Of a stretch of DNA of 64,000 nt, positions 12,586 through 22,904 are shown in pieces. Below the pieces are notes generated by a model. That model was not told the origin of the DNA. It made no database searches and was given only the letters and a program-made list of their open reading frames with translations. The number at the start of each line of letters is the position of its first letter. Positions within the stretch are counted from its first letter, which is position 1. Made by a program: the position numbers and the translations under genes. Source of the DNA: Monodelphis domestica (taxonomy: Eukaryota > Chordata > Mammalia > Didelphimorphia > Didelphidae). The stretch spans positions 265,675,943-265,739,942 of the forward strand of contig NC_077230.1 of the NCBI RefSeq assembly GCF_027887165.1. The letters are read 5' to 3'.

Positions 12586-13173
12586 TGTTAAGAGTTTTCT
12601 TAATCTCTCCCATTTTCTCTTTAAAAGGCAAGGGAGCAAAAATATTTCTGAGTAAGAGCCCCCCTGCTGTGCAGGCTGTCAGTTGATGACAGTTAGGAGG
12701 GCGTGGCTGAGAGCTGGTAGGCGAGTTGCTGGCAGTTTGAAAGGGGCTTTTGTCTCTGGGTTCCCTGGAGATCAGAAGTGTCTGTCTGTGTCTCTGAGAA
12801 AAACTCACAGTTGGAAAAATAACTGACAGTGGGTAAAGAGAAACAGATTTAAGGAGGTGGAAGGTGATTAATGCTTATTGACTAACTTAGATAGGTAATT
12901 AGATAGCGGGTATATTATTGGATAGACAAAGTAGGTAAATGGGCCAGGCCTGCCCTGGTAGAAGACGCTGCCCTTGAAGGCAGACAGATTTAGGAGATTT
13001 TTTATGAAAATTTGGTAAGGAATGGGATCTTAGGTATAGGTATAAGAGTTCTCTCACTTCCCTCCTTTCTATTTCCTATCTGAACTTTCCTCAAAATAAA
13101 CTAATTGGTTTGTCCTTTACCAAACTGCTCTGACATTTGTTCAAACTCCTACCCCAAAATTTAACCCTTCACA
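12586..13173 (+). repeat. 3' LTR of the ERV
   Basis: Direct partner of 5,232-5,825, with the same TG...CA ends and the same internal landmarks (GGCAAGGGAGCAAAAATA, GACAGTTAGGAGGG, CTCAAAATAAACTAATTG). The host target copy GTAT follows at 13,174. Confidence 0.9.
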
Positions 13174-13427
13174 GTATCTTGGACAAGCATTGCAAGCAGA
13201 AAATGAATTAGATCTATGTTAATGAGGAATAAAAGAGTAAACTATATTATAACTTAGAAATTATTTAATGCTTTCAATAACTCCAAACTATTTATTGAAA
13301 CAAAAACCTATTTTTAACATCAATATGTCCCTGGGGATGCTATATGGCTGCAAATTATGTAACACAACAATCTCCAAATAATCAAAATTGCAAGAGACCC
13401 AAAAGACAAGAGAGAAATGATAGGCAA

Positions 13428-13660
13428 AAGCTGCTGTTATACAATCATGTCCTACTCTTCGGGACCCCACTTGGGGTTTTCTTGGCAAAGATACTGGAGC
13501 AAATTGCCATTTCCTTTTCTGGTTCATTTTATAGATGAAGAAACTGAAGCAAATAAGATTAAGTGACTTTCCCAGGATCACACAGCTGGGAAGTGTCTGA
13601 GGCCACATTTGAATTCAGGAAGATGGGTCTTTTGTGACACCAGACTCATTTCTTTATTTA
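13428..13660 (-). mobile_element. tRNA-related SINE, second marsupial family
   Basis: Plus-strand reading shows the antisense of this family: GACCCCACTTGGGGTTTTCT, TGGCAAAGATACTGGAG, 'gatgaagaaactgaagc', CACACAGCTGGGAAGTGTCT, TTTGAATTCAGGAAGATG. Relatives lie at 40,160, 51,965 and 63,308. Confidence 0.8.
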
Positions 13661-13837
13661 TTATTCCACCTATCTGTTCCTTGGGCATAAGCAGGTTATA
13701 ACATATTTATGTGAGCAAAAGGTAGCATAAAAAATATTCAAGAAATATACAAATTCAAAAAAATATAGCCAGCAAACCTAAGTGCTATATTCCTGCTGAA
13801 TATCCTTTCTATGCTATTATTAAACTTTCTTTTGTTA

Positions 13838-13990
13838 AGAAAAGAAAAGAAGAGAAAAGAAGAGAAGAGAAGAGAAGAGAAAAGAAAAGAAAAGAAAAGA
13901 AAAGAAAAGAAAAGAAAAGAAAAGAAAAGAAAAGAAAAGAAAAGAAAAGGAAAGAAAAGAAAAGGAAAGAAAAGAAAAGAAAAGAAAAGT
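13838..13990. repeat. (GAAAA)n microsatellite
   Basis: About 150 bases of AAAAG/AGAAG units. They create long Lys/Glu/Arg-only and Phe/Ser/Leu-only open frames that are not genes. The tract abuts the 5' end of the SINE at 13,991. Confidence 0.95.
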
Positions 13991-14135
13991 GAGGGGGGCA
14001 GCTCAGCACAGTGCATAGAGCACCAGGTCTGGAGTTGAGAGGACCTTGGTTCAAATCAGACTTCCATTTGCCTGGCCCTGGCCCTACCTTGAAATTGTTA
14101 CTAAGGCTGAAAGCATTAAAAAAAAAAGAAAAAAA
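13991..14135 (+). mobile_element. tRNA-derived SINE, internally deleted
   Basis: Head 'gggggcagctcagcacagtg' with B-box-like GGTTCAAATC, then a shortened body and an A-rich tail with 'actaaggctgaaagc'. It is shorter than full copies because much of the middle is missing. Confidence 0.7.
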
Positions 14136-14139
14136 GAAA

Positions 14140-14619
14140 AGTGGACCATTCATGCAAGGAGAATGAGGGAATCACAAAAGGACAGTTATGATAAACAAAA
14201 GTACCCATTAAAATACCTTCAGGAAGGGCTTCACCAATAATAGGAAGCTCCTTTATGGAGGCCATGGATAAGAATTCTACAGCATGGGCAGGCATGGATT
14301 GGATGTAATCTGCATTATTGGAGTGAGTATTGGACCAAAGTTTTTTTTGGTAAAAACTTTACCTTTTAGTTCTCTAAAACATGCAGGACATACTTAAAAG
14401 ATTAATTTGCATTATAAACCTTTTCTCCATTACTTTCTAAATCTAGACAATCAACAAAACAATAAATTAAGCCCTTATCTGTACTTCTGAGATGTAAATG
14501 CTTACACTGAAAATTTAATAATCAGGTCTCCATGAGAGCAGATTCCAGCAAACATTTCCAGCAGTGCCCATATAAGAGATCACAGATCTACTGGAGACCT
14601 GAAATGTAGTACTTTTTTC
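14140..14619. other. Intron, nothing recognised
   Basis: No exon, repeat family or regulatory motif could be supported here. Confidence 0.4.
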
Positions 14620-14815
14620 TTTAACTCTCACCTTCTGTCTTAAAATTGATTACTAAACATCAATTCTAAGGCAGAAGAATGGTTAAAAACTAAGTACCTG
14701 GGATTAAGTGACTTGCCTAGGGTCACACAGGTAGGAAGTTTCTGAGGCCAGAGATGAACTCAGGTCCTCCTAACTCCACACCTGGCTCTCTATCCACTAA
14801 GTCCCCTAGCTGCTT
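14620..14815 (-). mobile_element. tRNA-derived SINE
   Basis: Antisense copy on the plus strand: CTCACCTTCTGTCTTA, 'aattctaaggcagaagaat', GTGACTTGCCTAGGGTCACA, GGCTCTCTATCCACTAAG. It is a full-length relative of the copy at 1,070 and moderately diverged. Confidence 0.85.
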
Positions 14816-14989
14816 TTGAAGTATCATACTTGTACAGCCAACTTCATGGGCTTCCTGTGGGGAAAGGATTTTTGTAAAGCTTAGAGTGCTATATGTAAAC
14901 CTGAATGTTCATTACTGGATTCCTAAAACCAATTGATGGCAATAACAAAATTTGGTGCCTAAGTATTTAAATCTCATACCACTCCGTAA

Positions 14990-15060
14990 CTATTTCATAT
15001 TTGTGCACAGTACACAGAACATAGTAAACACTTAATAAATGCTCTCTCTAGCCACCTGCC
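14990..15060 (+). repeat. L2 3' end fragment
   Basis: Short tail match: 'gtacacagaacatagtaaac' followed by ACTTAATAAATGCTC, the usual L2 3' terminus. The surrounding 14,816-15,760 shows nothing else recognisable. Confidence 0.5.
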
Positions 15061-15764
15061 CCTGCCTTCAAGGAACTTCCAATTTAGTTGGGGGAGAAAA
15101 AAATCCAACTTCTACATTCTTTGTCCCTGCTATCCTCAATAAGTCTCTTTGTCCCACATTACCATACCAGGTGTATGGTACCTAACTGACAAATTTACCA
15201 GAAGGGTAAAGTGTGAGTAATTAAATCCACTCACCAAAGATATTACTTTTTGTTGCTTCACATATTCCAAAAACTTAATCTGACTATACAAAAAAAAAAA
15301 ATCCTTCCAGTCCCAATTCAAAAGCTAAAATAACTATCTTGTCAGTTACCTGGTAACCCAAGGACATTTCTATTCCTGATGCTTATTATTAACAGGGCTG
15401 GCCCTACATCTGGGCAAGACCAAGCAAATGTTCTAGGCCCTGCCTTGACTGGAATAGAGCACAACTTGGCAAACTTTCCCTTCACTGTGCTGATGTGCTT
15501 TTCTCACAGATTTCAAGTTCTATAGAACTGGGAAGAAAAAGAAAAAAGGACCCATTTCTATAGGAAGAGAAGCAGGGAAGGACTTGGCTAAAATTTCTGT
15601 CAAGAGGTAAACCCACTGACCAAGTTCTCAAGGCTCATTTACCTCTTTTTTCATCCTCTCTTCGCCCTCCTTGCCCCCACCTACCCACTAGCACCAATCA
15701 GTTCCTTCTCGCTGTATTCCTACTTCTACCTCTCCAATTCTGGGAAGTTTTTGAGAGTTGTCTG

Positions 15765-15900
15765 GGGTTCTACAAGGTTAAAGTAATTTGCTCCACGGTT
15801 ACACACCCAGTAAATATCTGAGGTGGAATTTGAACCCAAGTCTTAATGATGTCAAGTCCAGAGTTCTATCCATTACTCAATACAGGATCTTATTGGATCA
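15765..15900 (-). repeat. MIR-type SINE fragment
   Basis: Antisense MIR/CORE text: 'aaagtaatttgctccacgg', CACCCAGTAAATATCTGAGG, TGGAATTTGAACCCAAGTCT, 'agagttctatccatt'. Confidence 0.6.
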
Positions 15901-16029
15901 GCAGTGTGGGGTTCAATTCACAGTCTGTCATGATGGAAAAGGCTTTCTTTTATTTTTTACATTTACAGTGGGAGCCTTAACACTCCTCACTTAGAAAAGT
16001 GATCTGACCTCTCAATGTTTCAATTTCCT

Positions 16030-16210
16030 CCTAAAAAATTAATATCTTGGACTCACAGATTCAGAGCCAGAAGGAATATCTTGGGCTCATTGTGTCCACT
16101 AAGTTCAAACCTCATTTTTTTTAATGTGGAAGCTAGATCTCATTCAGGTAATAAGCACCAGAAAGTGAATCCTCTGACTTCCAAACCAATGCCCCCTGCA
16201 CGTAGACACA
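16030..16210 (-). repeat. Old MIR-like repeat
   Basis: Carries GATTCAGAGCCAGAAGGAAT and later 'gaatcctctgacttccaaacc', landmarks of an abundant ancient mammalian repeat also glimpsed at 4,830, 40,030 and 42,880. The family name is uncertain. Confidence 0.4.
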
Positions 16211-16257
16211 TTATAAATGCTTGCTGATTGAGCATCACCGCTCACTGTCTTTTAAAT

Positions 16258-16440
16258 AGTCTTTCAAGAGGTAGCTCAGGGGATACAGAGCCAGGCCTGG
16301 AGAAGGGAAGTCCTGAGTTCAAATATGTTCTGTCACGTCCTAGCTGTGTGACCCTGGACAAGTCACTCAACCCCAAATGCCCAGCTCTTACTGCTTTGAG
16401 ACTTAGTACTGAGTCTAAAACAGAAGGTAAAGGTTAAAAA
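16258..16440 (+). mobile_element. tRNA-derived SINE
   Basis: GAGGTAGCTCAGGGGATACA head, AGTTCAAATATG B-box region, TGTGTGACCCTGGACAAGTC body, then the AACAGAAGGTAAAGGTT tail and an A-run. Confidence 0.85.
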
Positions 16441-16659
16441 AAAAGTAAATTTCATGTCCTCTAATCCTCTAGTATTCATGAATGAGAGCTTGTTATTAAA
16501 AAAAGTATTAATATTGATTAACATTGCCCTATTAAAAATCTCTTTCAAGGAAACTTATCAAATTCATTTTGCATTACTATACTGAATTCTGGAAAAACAC
16601 TTTGGGCAATGCTGCAACTTGAATTAAAAATATTATAACTATCCTAGAGCCATTGTGTA

Positions 16660-17090
16660 ACCCTAAGAATACTGTAACTTAAAGACCTAAGTTCAAATTC
16701 TGACTCTGCTGCTGTTCTTTGCTACTGATAAAGCTCCTTAACTTCAATTTCTTTAGCTCTAAAACCGAGACAACACTTACACTTATTCCCTTCACAGGTT
16801 TTTGATGAGCGATGTACTATATAAGTGTGTATGTTGTGAGGAAATGAAGAAATGCATAGTCCTCCTCAGGGTTAGAAATATCCTGCAGCTGACTCTGTGA
16901 CATAGGCTTCAATCTAAGTCAGTACCTCTCCAACACTTTTTATTTTGTGTATATCTTTTATTTATATATATATATGTGTGTGAACATATTATATCCTCTT
17001 GGTAGAATGTAAGCTCCCTGAGAGTAAGATTTGACTGCCTTTTGTTTTTCTTTAGCTAGAACCCTAGCATTGTTTTTGATCCAGCAAGGT
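16660..17090 (+). repeat. MIR and L2 fragments upstream of the PANX1 exon
   Basis: MIR text runs from about 16,685 to 16,830 (GTTCAAATTCTGACTCTGCT, then a decayed middle and a GAGCGATGTACTATATAA-type end). An L2 3' end lies at about 16,990-17,080 (GTAGAATGTAAGCTCCCTGA). A short TATATA run sits near 16,965. Confidence 0.5.
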
Positions 17091-17402
17091 TGGTTAATGA
17101 TTCCCTTAGGCATTATAATACATTTAAGATGCAATTTGGCAAAGTGAAGTTATTTCAACAAAACGTACATTAAATCTTTAAACAAACCAAAGCACTCCCA
17201 AACCACAACTACAAAGAATTGCCAAGAGCATACAGATCGACCCTAAGGCGTGGTAAAACTCATAAGGCCAAGAAAGACTTCAGACCTTAAACCTGCCCAG
17301 ATAAGGCCAAACTAGCACTTCGGGCTCCTCCCTTCCTCTGCTCAATCCTGCCCAATCCCACCCTCATCCCCAGGCCCCACCTCTCTCCCCGGGCATCTTT
17401 AC

Positions 17403-17583
17403 CAATGGAGATCTCCTGTGCGAAGGCCAGCGAGATGAGGAGCAGGGGGAGCCCCACGGCGATACAAGTGACCATCTTATCCACAGCCAGCTCCAGGCGC
17501 AACCCCTTGAATTTGGGCTCAGAGGGCTCCTTGAGCAGGAAATCCGAGAACACATACTCCGTAGCCAAGTGGGCTATGGCCAT
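17403..17583 (-). CDS. PANX1: Pannexin-1, first coding exon (60 codons)
   Basis: This exon encodes the N-terminus of the heptameric plasma-membrane channel that releases ATP and other small molecules. The translation begins [20 protein letters not shown] and continues through a charged segment into transmembrane helix 1 (about residues 38-56, ending [12 protein letters not shown]). By memory of the human protein only residues 5 (Q to H) and 21 (T to S) differ in this exon. The ATG at 17,583 has G at -3 and G at +4, a strong Kozak context. A longer in-frame opening exists upstream but starts at GTG and is not used. The exon ends with one base of a split Gly codon before donor GTAAAG. Exon 2 and later exons are absent and must lie below position 1. 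Confidence 0.95.
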
Positions 17584-18300
17584 GACTGCGGAGCTGGCCC
17601 CCACGAGGACGGCGGCCCGGGAAAGCTAGCCTTGGGGATCTAGTGCAGAATTCCGCACTCCTGGGCTCATGACGCTCAGCCGCGTCTGGGGAACTGTCGC
17701 TTAGTTTCTCACCCAGCCACAGCTTCGAGTCGCCTATTCCGGCTTTCACTTTCCTTTTGCAAACTCCCCAGTCTCATCCCAACTTCTTTTGTTCCTAGTC
17801 AGTGTCTGAGCACGCGCTTCGGGCGGGAAGGCTCGGCTACTCCCGGTACTGCAGTTGTTGTGGTTGCAGCTGCCACAGCCTAGAAGCTCTTGGCGAGGTT
17901 CAGACCCTACTATTGGCTGGCTGGCTCCCGCGAGCTCCCTGATTCAGGTTACGGGCCGACGGCAGACTAGCGCTCCGCCTAGCACCCGGGGCAGCTCCCG
18001 CTCCACGCTGAGCGTAGTAGTCTTCCCGAACCTCGCGCGCAATACTTCCCCATGGACCTCTGCGCCCCTGCCCAAACCCCAGAACTGCGCGCGCGCGTGC
18101 GCGCGCCTCCGGCCCAGTGCTCCGAGCTCACACTAGGCTTCTGAGAGATTTCGCCACCTGGCGCCCTGCTCATTGGTTTAGCCGAAAGTTCAGAGAACAA
18201 AGCAAGCTGGAGCCCCTCCCTAGGCACCTCCCCAAACTGCTCTGTAGGTGCCGCGGGTTGCGAGAAAGACGAAGCTCCAGCATGACAGGTGGTGCCAGGG
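17405..18300 (-). promoter_or_regulatory. PANX1: PANX1 CpG-island promoter and 5' UTR region
   Basis: A GC-rich, CpG-rich block stands out from the AT-rich surroundings and spans the first exon plus about 700 bases upstream of the ATG. Visible elements include inverted CCAAT boxes (ATTGG on plus at 17,912-17,916 and 18,172-18,176, reading CCAAT in the gene sense), a GGGCGG GC box at 17,821-17,826, and an alternating GCGCGCGTGCGCGC run at about 18,087-18,106 that resembles NRF1-type sites. There is no obvious TATA box. This is the usual architecture of a broadly expressed TATA-less promoter. The transcription start cannot be fixed from sequence. Confidence 0.8.
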
Positions 18301-18630
18301 TTCCTACTCCAGGTTCTTGAAGTGTTCTGTTAGTTTACACCCCGCTTTTCTCTCATCAGAATCATCTCCTGGGAAGAGCACAACAAAGGAGGGTGTGATT
18401 ACAATGAATGAGCGGAAGGAGATCAATATAGTAGGTGGGTAAAAAGTAGCATCTTTCACACTTAGCATCAACAGTCTGAAAAAGCTTTGCAAACATTGTA
18501 ACCCCAAGGAAACCACGTTGCTAATGCTCCTCGCTCCGACCTGCCACAAGTGACTTGTTTAAATTCTGTGCCTCGAAATAAACCTTTTAGAAAGGGCTTG
18601 CAAAATAAATATGTCCAGGAAAGAGATGTC

Positions 18631-18780
18631 AGATGATTTCAAGAAAACGGAGCTTTCTTTTTGATTCTACTTTCACATCTCTCACATTTCTCCCTTTCTC
18701 TCCACAGATGATTTCAAGAAAACGGAGCTTTCTTGTTGATTCTACTTTCACATCTCTCACATTTCTCCCTTTCTCTCCAT
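18631..18780. repeat. 75-bp tandem duplication
   Basis: Two head-to-tail copies (18,631-18,705 and 18,706-18,780) begin AGATGATTTCAAG and end TTTCTCTCCA(C/T). They differ at only about two positions. The open frame across it repeats a 25-residue unit simply because 75 is divisible by three. I do not think it is coding. Confidence 0.95.
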
Positions 18781-18859
18781 TTACACAGTCACCATCCTGT
18801 CACTATTGGTTTCTCTGCCTCAAATCTCTATTCCCCATAAGGTACCAAAGGGATATACC

Positions 18860-19010
18860 TTAAAGAACAGGTCTGATGATGTCATTCCCGGCTAAATAAG
18901 ATCCAATAGTGCACCATTTCCCCAAGTGTTAAATTAAAATTTCTCTATTCAGCATTTAAAATCCCTCGTACTCTACCATACCAGACTTACTACACACCTC
19001 TTCTTCATAT
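18860..19010 (+). repeat. L2 LINE fragment
   Basis: Contains 'gtctgatgatgtcattcc', 'aaatccctcgtactctacca' and 'ccagacttactacacacc', landmarks of the L2 3' region. Confidence 0.5.
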
Positions 19011-19019
19011 ACTTTTTTC

Positions 19020-19235
19020 CCCTAAACCCTCACCTTCTGTCAGTGTCAATTCTAAGTCAGAAGAGCATCAAGAGCTAACTGGGGGGGTGGGAGGGGGAAG
19101 GGAGTGAGAGGGAGAGGGTAGGTGACTTGCCCAGAGTCACACAGATAAGAAGTATCTGAGAACAGATTTGAACCTAGGTTCTAGTGACTCCAGGCCTGGT
19201 GTTCTATTCACTGTGCTACCTAGCCGTGCCTCTTC
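19020..19235 (-). mobile_element. tRNA-derived SINE with internal G-rich insert
   Basis: Antisense layout: CCCTCACCTTCTGTCAGTG, AGGTGACTTGCCCAGAGTCA, 'ctgtgctacctagccgtgcc'. A G-rich tract (19,081-19,120, mostly GGGAG/GGGTG units) has expanded within it. Confidence 0.8.
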
Positions 19236-19261
19236 ATACACTTTATATTCTCATCAAATTG

Positions 19262-21125
19262 GCTAGGTTACTGTTTGTTTTTTAATTATTGATTCATGTT
19301 TTATTTTTCCCCAGATTACATGAGAAAACAATTTTTAACTTTCATTTTTTTAAGTTTGAGCCAAATTCTCTCCTCTCCCTTTGGTCCCCACTCCCCAAAA
19401 GAGCAAGAAATCTGATATAGATTTTATATGTCATAGTATAAAACATTTTTCTATATTAGTCATTTTATGAAAGAGAACCAAACAAATGAAATAAAGTGAA
19501 ATATAGTATGACAGTCTGTGTTCAGTCTTGACCAATTCTTTCTCTGTAGGTAGATGACATTTTTCATCATGAGTCCTTGAGGATTTTCTTGGATCACTGT
19601 ATTGTGCTACAAATAGCTAAGTAATTCATAAATGTTCATCATATAATATTGCTGACACTGGGTACAATGTTCTCCTAGTTTTGCTCACTTCACTTTGCAT
19701 CAGTTTATGTAGGTCTTTCCAGGCTCTTCTTAAATCATCCTTCACATCATTTCATGGAGCACAATGATATTCCTTTACAATCATATACCACAACTTTTTC
19801 AGCTATTCCCCAATGGATATATATCCCCTCAGTTTCCAATTCTTTGCTACTACAAGAAGAGCTACTATAAATATTTTTGTGCAAATAGGTCCTTTCCCTC
19901 TTTCTTAAAAATATCTTTGGGATTCAGTCCTAGTAGTGGTATTGCTGGATCAAAGGGTATGCACAGTTTTAAAATTATTTGTGCATAGTTCTGAATAGCT
20001 ATCCAGAATGGTTGGATCAGTTCAGAACTCCACCAACAGTGCATTAGTTTTCCAATTTTGCCCCTCCAACATTTATTATTTTCCTTTTCTGTCATATTAT
20101 CCAATTTGATAGGTATGAGATGGTACCTCAGAGTTGCTTTAATTTACATTTCTCTAATCAAGAGTGCTTTAGAGCATTTTTATGTGCTTATATATAGTCT
20201 TGATTTCTTTATCTGAAAATTGCTTATTTATATCCTTTGATCATTTATCAATTGGGAAATGATTTGTATTCTTATAAATTTGGCTCAGTTCTTTATATAT
20301 TTGAGAAATGAGATCTTTATCAGAGAAACTTGCTATAAAATGTTTTCCCCTATCTTTCTCCTTTTCTTCTAATCTTGGTTGCATTGGTTTTCTTAGTGCA
20401 AAAATCTTTTAATATAATCAGTTATCCTTTTTATATCTTACAATACATTCTAAGTATTGTTTGTTCATAAATTCTTATCATCCATAGATTTGACAGAGAC
20501 TACACTATGCTCCTCTAATTTATTAATGCTAGCACTCTTTATGTCTAAATCATGTATCCATTATGACCTTATCATAGTGAAGGGTGTGAGATATTGATCT
20601 ACACCCAATCTCTGCCATACCTTTTGCCAGTTTTCCCAGCAGTTTGTTGTTGTTGTTGTTTTTTTATCAAATAGTGAATTCTTATTCCAAAAGCTTGGAT
20701 CTTTGAGTTTATCAAACACTAAATAACTCTGGTCATTTACCACTATGTATTGTGTAACTAAGCCACTTTACTGATCTACTACTCTATTTCTTAGCCTTTA
20801 CTAGGTTGTTTTGATGATTATAGCTTTGTAATACAATTTGAAGTCTGGTCCTCCTAGGCCACCTTCTTTCAAATTTTTTTTTCATTGATTTCTTTGACAT
20901 TCTTGATCCTTTGTCCTTCCATTAGAATGTTGTTGTTGTTGTTGTTTTAAGTTCTATTAAAAAAATTCTTGAGCAGTTTGATTGGTATAGCACTGAGTAA
21001 GTAGATTAATTTAGTTAGAATTGACATTCATTTTTATTATGTTGACTGTATCAACTTGAGCAATTAGCATCTTTCCAATTATTTAGATCTTTATTTTTGT
21101 GAAAAGTGTTTTCTAATTGTGTTAA
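19262..21125 (-). mobile_element. L1 LINE, 5'-truncated, ORF2 C-terminus and 3' UTR
   Basis: Read on the minus strand, the ORF2 C-terminal region is recognisable at 19,865-20,104: 'NNKCWRG', 'HCWWSSELIQPFW', 'IPFDPAIPLLGLNPKDIF', matching the conserved end of mammalian L1 ORF2. Earlier ORF2 text includes 'FWNKNSLFDKK' near 20,650-20,700. The 3' UTR runs down to an A-rich end at about 19,265. Several stops and frame changes are present, so it is dead. The 5' part is missing. Confidence 0.9.
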
Positions 21126-21149
21126 TATAATTCTTGGCAGGTAGACAAC

Positions 21150-21880
21150 CATGGCTTGTTACTGTTAACCTCATATGACATCCTTCTCTGCTTATGGGTA
21201 CCTCATACCCATCTCTTGCAAAGCTCTTTCTCCTCACCTCTGCTTCTAGGTAGCTATAGTTTCTTTCAAAATTCAGCTCAAACTCTATCTTCCACCTAGA
21301 GTCCTTCCTGACTTCCTCACTCCTAGTGCCTCCCACACCTAATATCCATTGTACTTACTTTGTATTGTTTTGCCTTGGCCTGTGTTTTCACCGAGATAAG
21401 GACATTCAGTGAGGAAACTCCCCCTACCCATCTAGATCTTAGACTCTTAGAGAATTGTCTCAAACACAGAGAATTTAATTGACTTGCCCAGGATCAGGAA
21501 ATAAATAAATGTCAGAAAAGGACATGACCAGGCCTTCCTGTCTCTGAGGCTGGCTCTCTTCCACTAAACCATACTATTTCAATTAATTTGCATATGTTTT
21601 ATATTTGCTTATTATATTTACATATGTACCCTTTATTTGCCACAGTCAAACATGAAGCTGCTTGAAGGCAGGGACTATTCTGTTTCTGTCTTTCTCCCTA
21701 TAGTGCCTATTACAAAGGCCTGGAGTAAAGGGTCCATGATAAATGCTTATTGGTTGATTGATCTTGCCCAGTATCCTCATTTAATAGATGAGGATACTAA
21801 ATCCCAGGACATTTGTCCAAGATTTCATTATTGGGAAGTGACAGACTTGGGACCCAAAGGAATCCTACTGCTCTGAATGG
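21150..21880 (+). repeat. L2 and MIR fragments
   Basis: L2 text at about 21,225-21,390 ('aaattcagctcaaactc', 'agagtccttcctgactt') and at 21,640-21,765 (GGCAGGGACTATTCTG, 'aatgcttattggttgattga'). Antisense MIR-like pieces lie at about 21,430-21,570 and 21,770-21,880. The 79-residue open frame at 21,637 is L2, not a gene. Confidence 0.5.
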
Positions 21881-22269
21881 TTTTTCAATTTTAATGTTCC
21901 AGTATTTTCACATAGTAGAAAATAGAGTAAAGTGAACATTAAGGTCAGTTATGGTGGGGGGAAATAATAAGGAAAGGTCGGTCTATGTGTGGGAAAGAAG
22001 ATGTATGAGGGAGTAGGAGCAAATCTCATCTTGATGGGAAGAAGAGGAAAATAATTGCTCATCTTCCCAGCCACCCTTGAAGAATGTTGCCCCTAAACCA
22101 ATTATAAATAAAGAAGTAATGGAATTAAAAGCAATATGTGACAACCTTCAGAGTAGCAATGATAACTTAATTCAACCTGAAAATTGCCAGTAAGTAGAGA
22201 CTGACCCTCTCTCTCAGGGCCATGGTAGAAAACATTCCTACATAGGATAAGAAGCTGTATTAAACAAGA

Positions 22270-22470
22270 CAATGTATTACAATGGAAACCATCTTGACTT
22301 TGAAGCTAGAGGAACTCTGTGTCTTATCTACTGCCTCTGATGCTTAATAGGAATGGGCATGAAAATTGGAAAGTCACTTACTGTTCCTGAGGTGCCTCAG
22401 TTTACTCAATTATAAAGTGAGGGAGTAAGAATTGATGGTCTCTGAGGTCCCTTCTATTCTCTAAATCTAT
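22270..22470 (+). repeat. MIR-type SINE
   Basis: Decayed MIR: 'gactttgaagctagaggaac', 'aaagtcacttactgttcc', then a late GGTCCCTTCTATTCTCTAAA motif. Confidence 0.5.
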
Positions 22471-22904
22471 GATCTATCTACAAGTCTTAGGAACATATTA
22501 TTATAATGGGTACCAGGGTAATTGCCCCTTTCTTATTTGGGCAGCAAAGGGAAAAAGCAAATCCTCAAGGGATATATGTGGCACAAAGTGGAGACAGTAA
22601 CTGGTAAAAACTGAGGAAAGCAAAGAGTAAGAAGAACCTGGGGGAGATAGCAATGTCAACTAAGGGGCTATGTTAAAGGACTGTGAAATGGTTATCTTGC
22701 ACTGAGGAAATGGCACTAAAATATTGAGTAAATTTATATAATCTTTTCTCAGCTCCTGAGAATAATGATCTGTTCTGTAATTACAGGAACTATTGAACTT
22801 GAAAGTGTAACACTGTTCTCAGTATAGTGGAGGGTGCCATGCACATATCCTTATAAATTTCCTGGATAGGAACTATGAGCAAAAAAAGGAACAAAATTCA
22901 TCCA

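Larger units (their letters stand above)
5232..13173 (+). mobile_element. Class I-like endogenous retrovirus, decayed provirus
   Basis: Two direct LTRs of 594 and 588 bp begin TGTTAAGAG and end CCCTTCACA. They are flanked by the 4-bp target duplication GTAT (5,228-5,231 and 13,174-13,177). The inside shows, in order, gag-like sequence (about 6.5-7.1 kb), a nucleocapsid-like basic/Asn-rich stretch (about 7.1-7.35 kb), protease (about 7.6-7.9 kb), reverse transcriptase (about 8.1-8.9 kb), RNase H (about 10.4-10.7 kb) and integrase (about 11.0-11.6 kb). The pol text resembles gammaretrovirus-like (class I) ERVs. No envelope region was recognised before the 3' LTR. It is broken in many places (a dozen or more). 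By eye the LTRs differ at about one position in ten, suggesting an insertion tens of millions of years old. It lies antisense to PANX1, probably in intron 1. Confidence 0.88.

Noticed and set aside
13809-14153. Long open frames rich in Phe/Ser/Leu or Lys/Glu/Arg
   Set aside because: They are translations of the (GAAAA)n microsatellite and its flanks, not proteins.
17584-17604. An N-terminal extension of PANX1 by seven residues
   Set aside because: The extension would start at GTG, while the ATG at 17,583 has a strong context and matches the known start.
17855-18320. Several GC-rich open frames across the CpG island
   Set aside because: High GC lowers stop frequency. No homology or codon pattern supports them.
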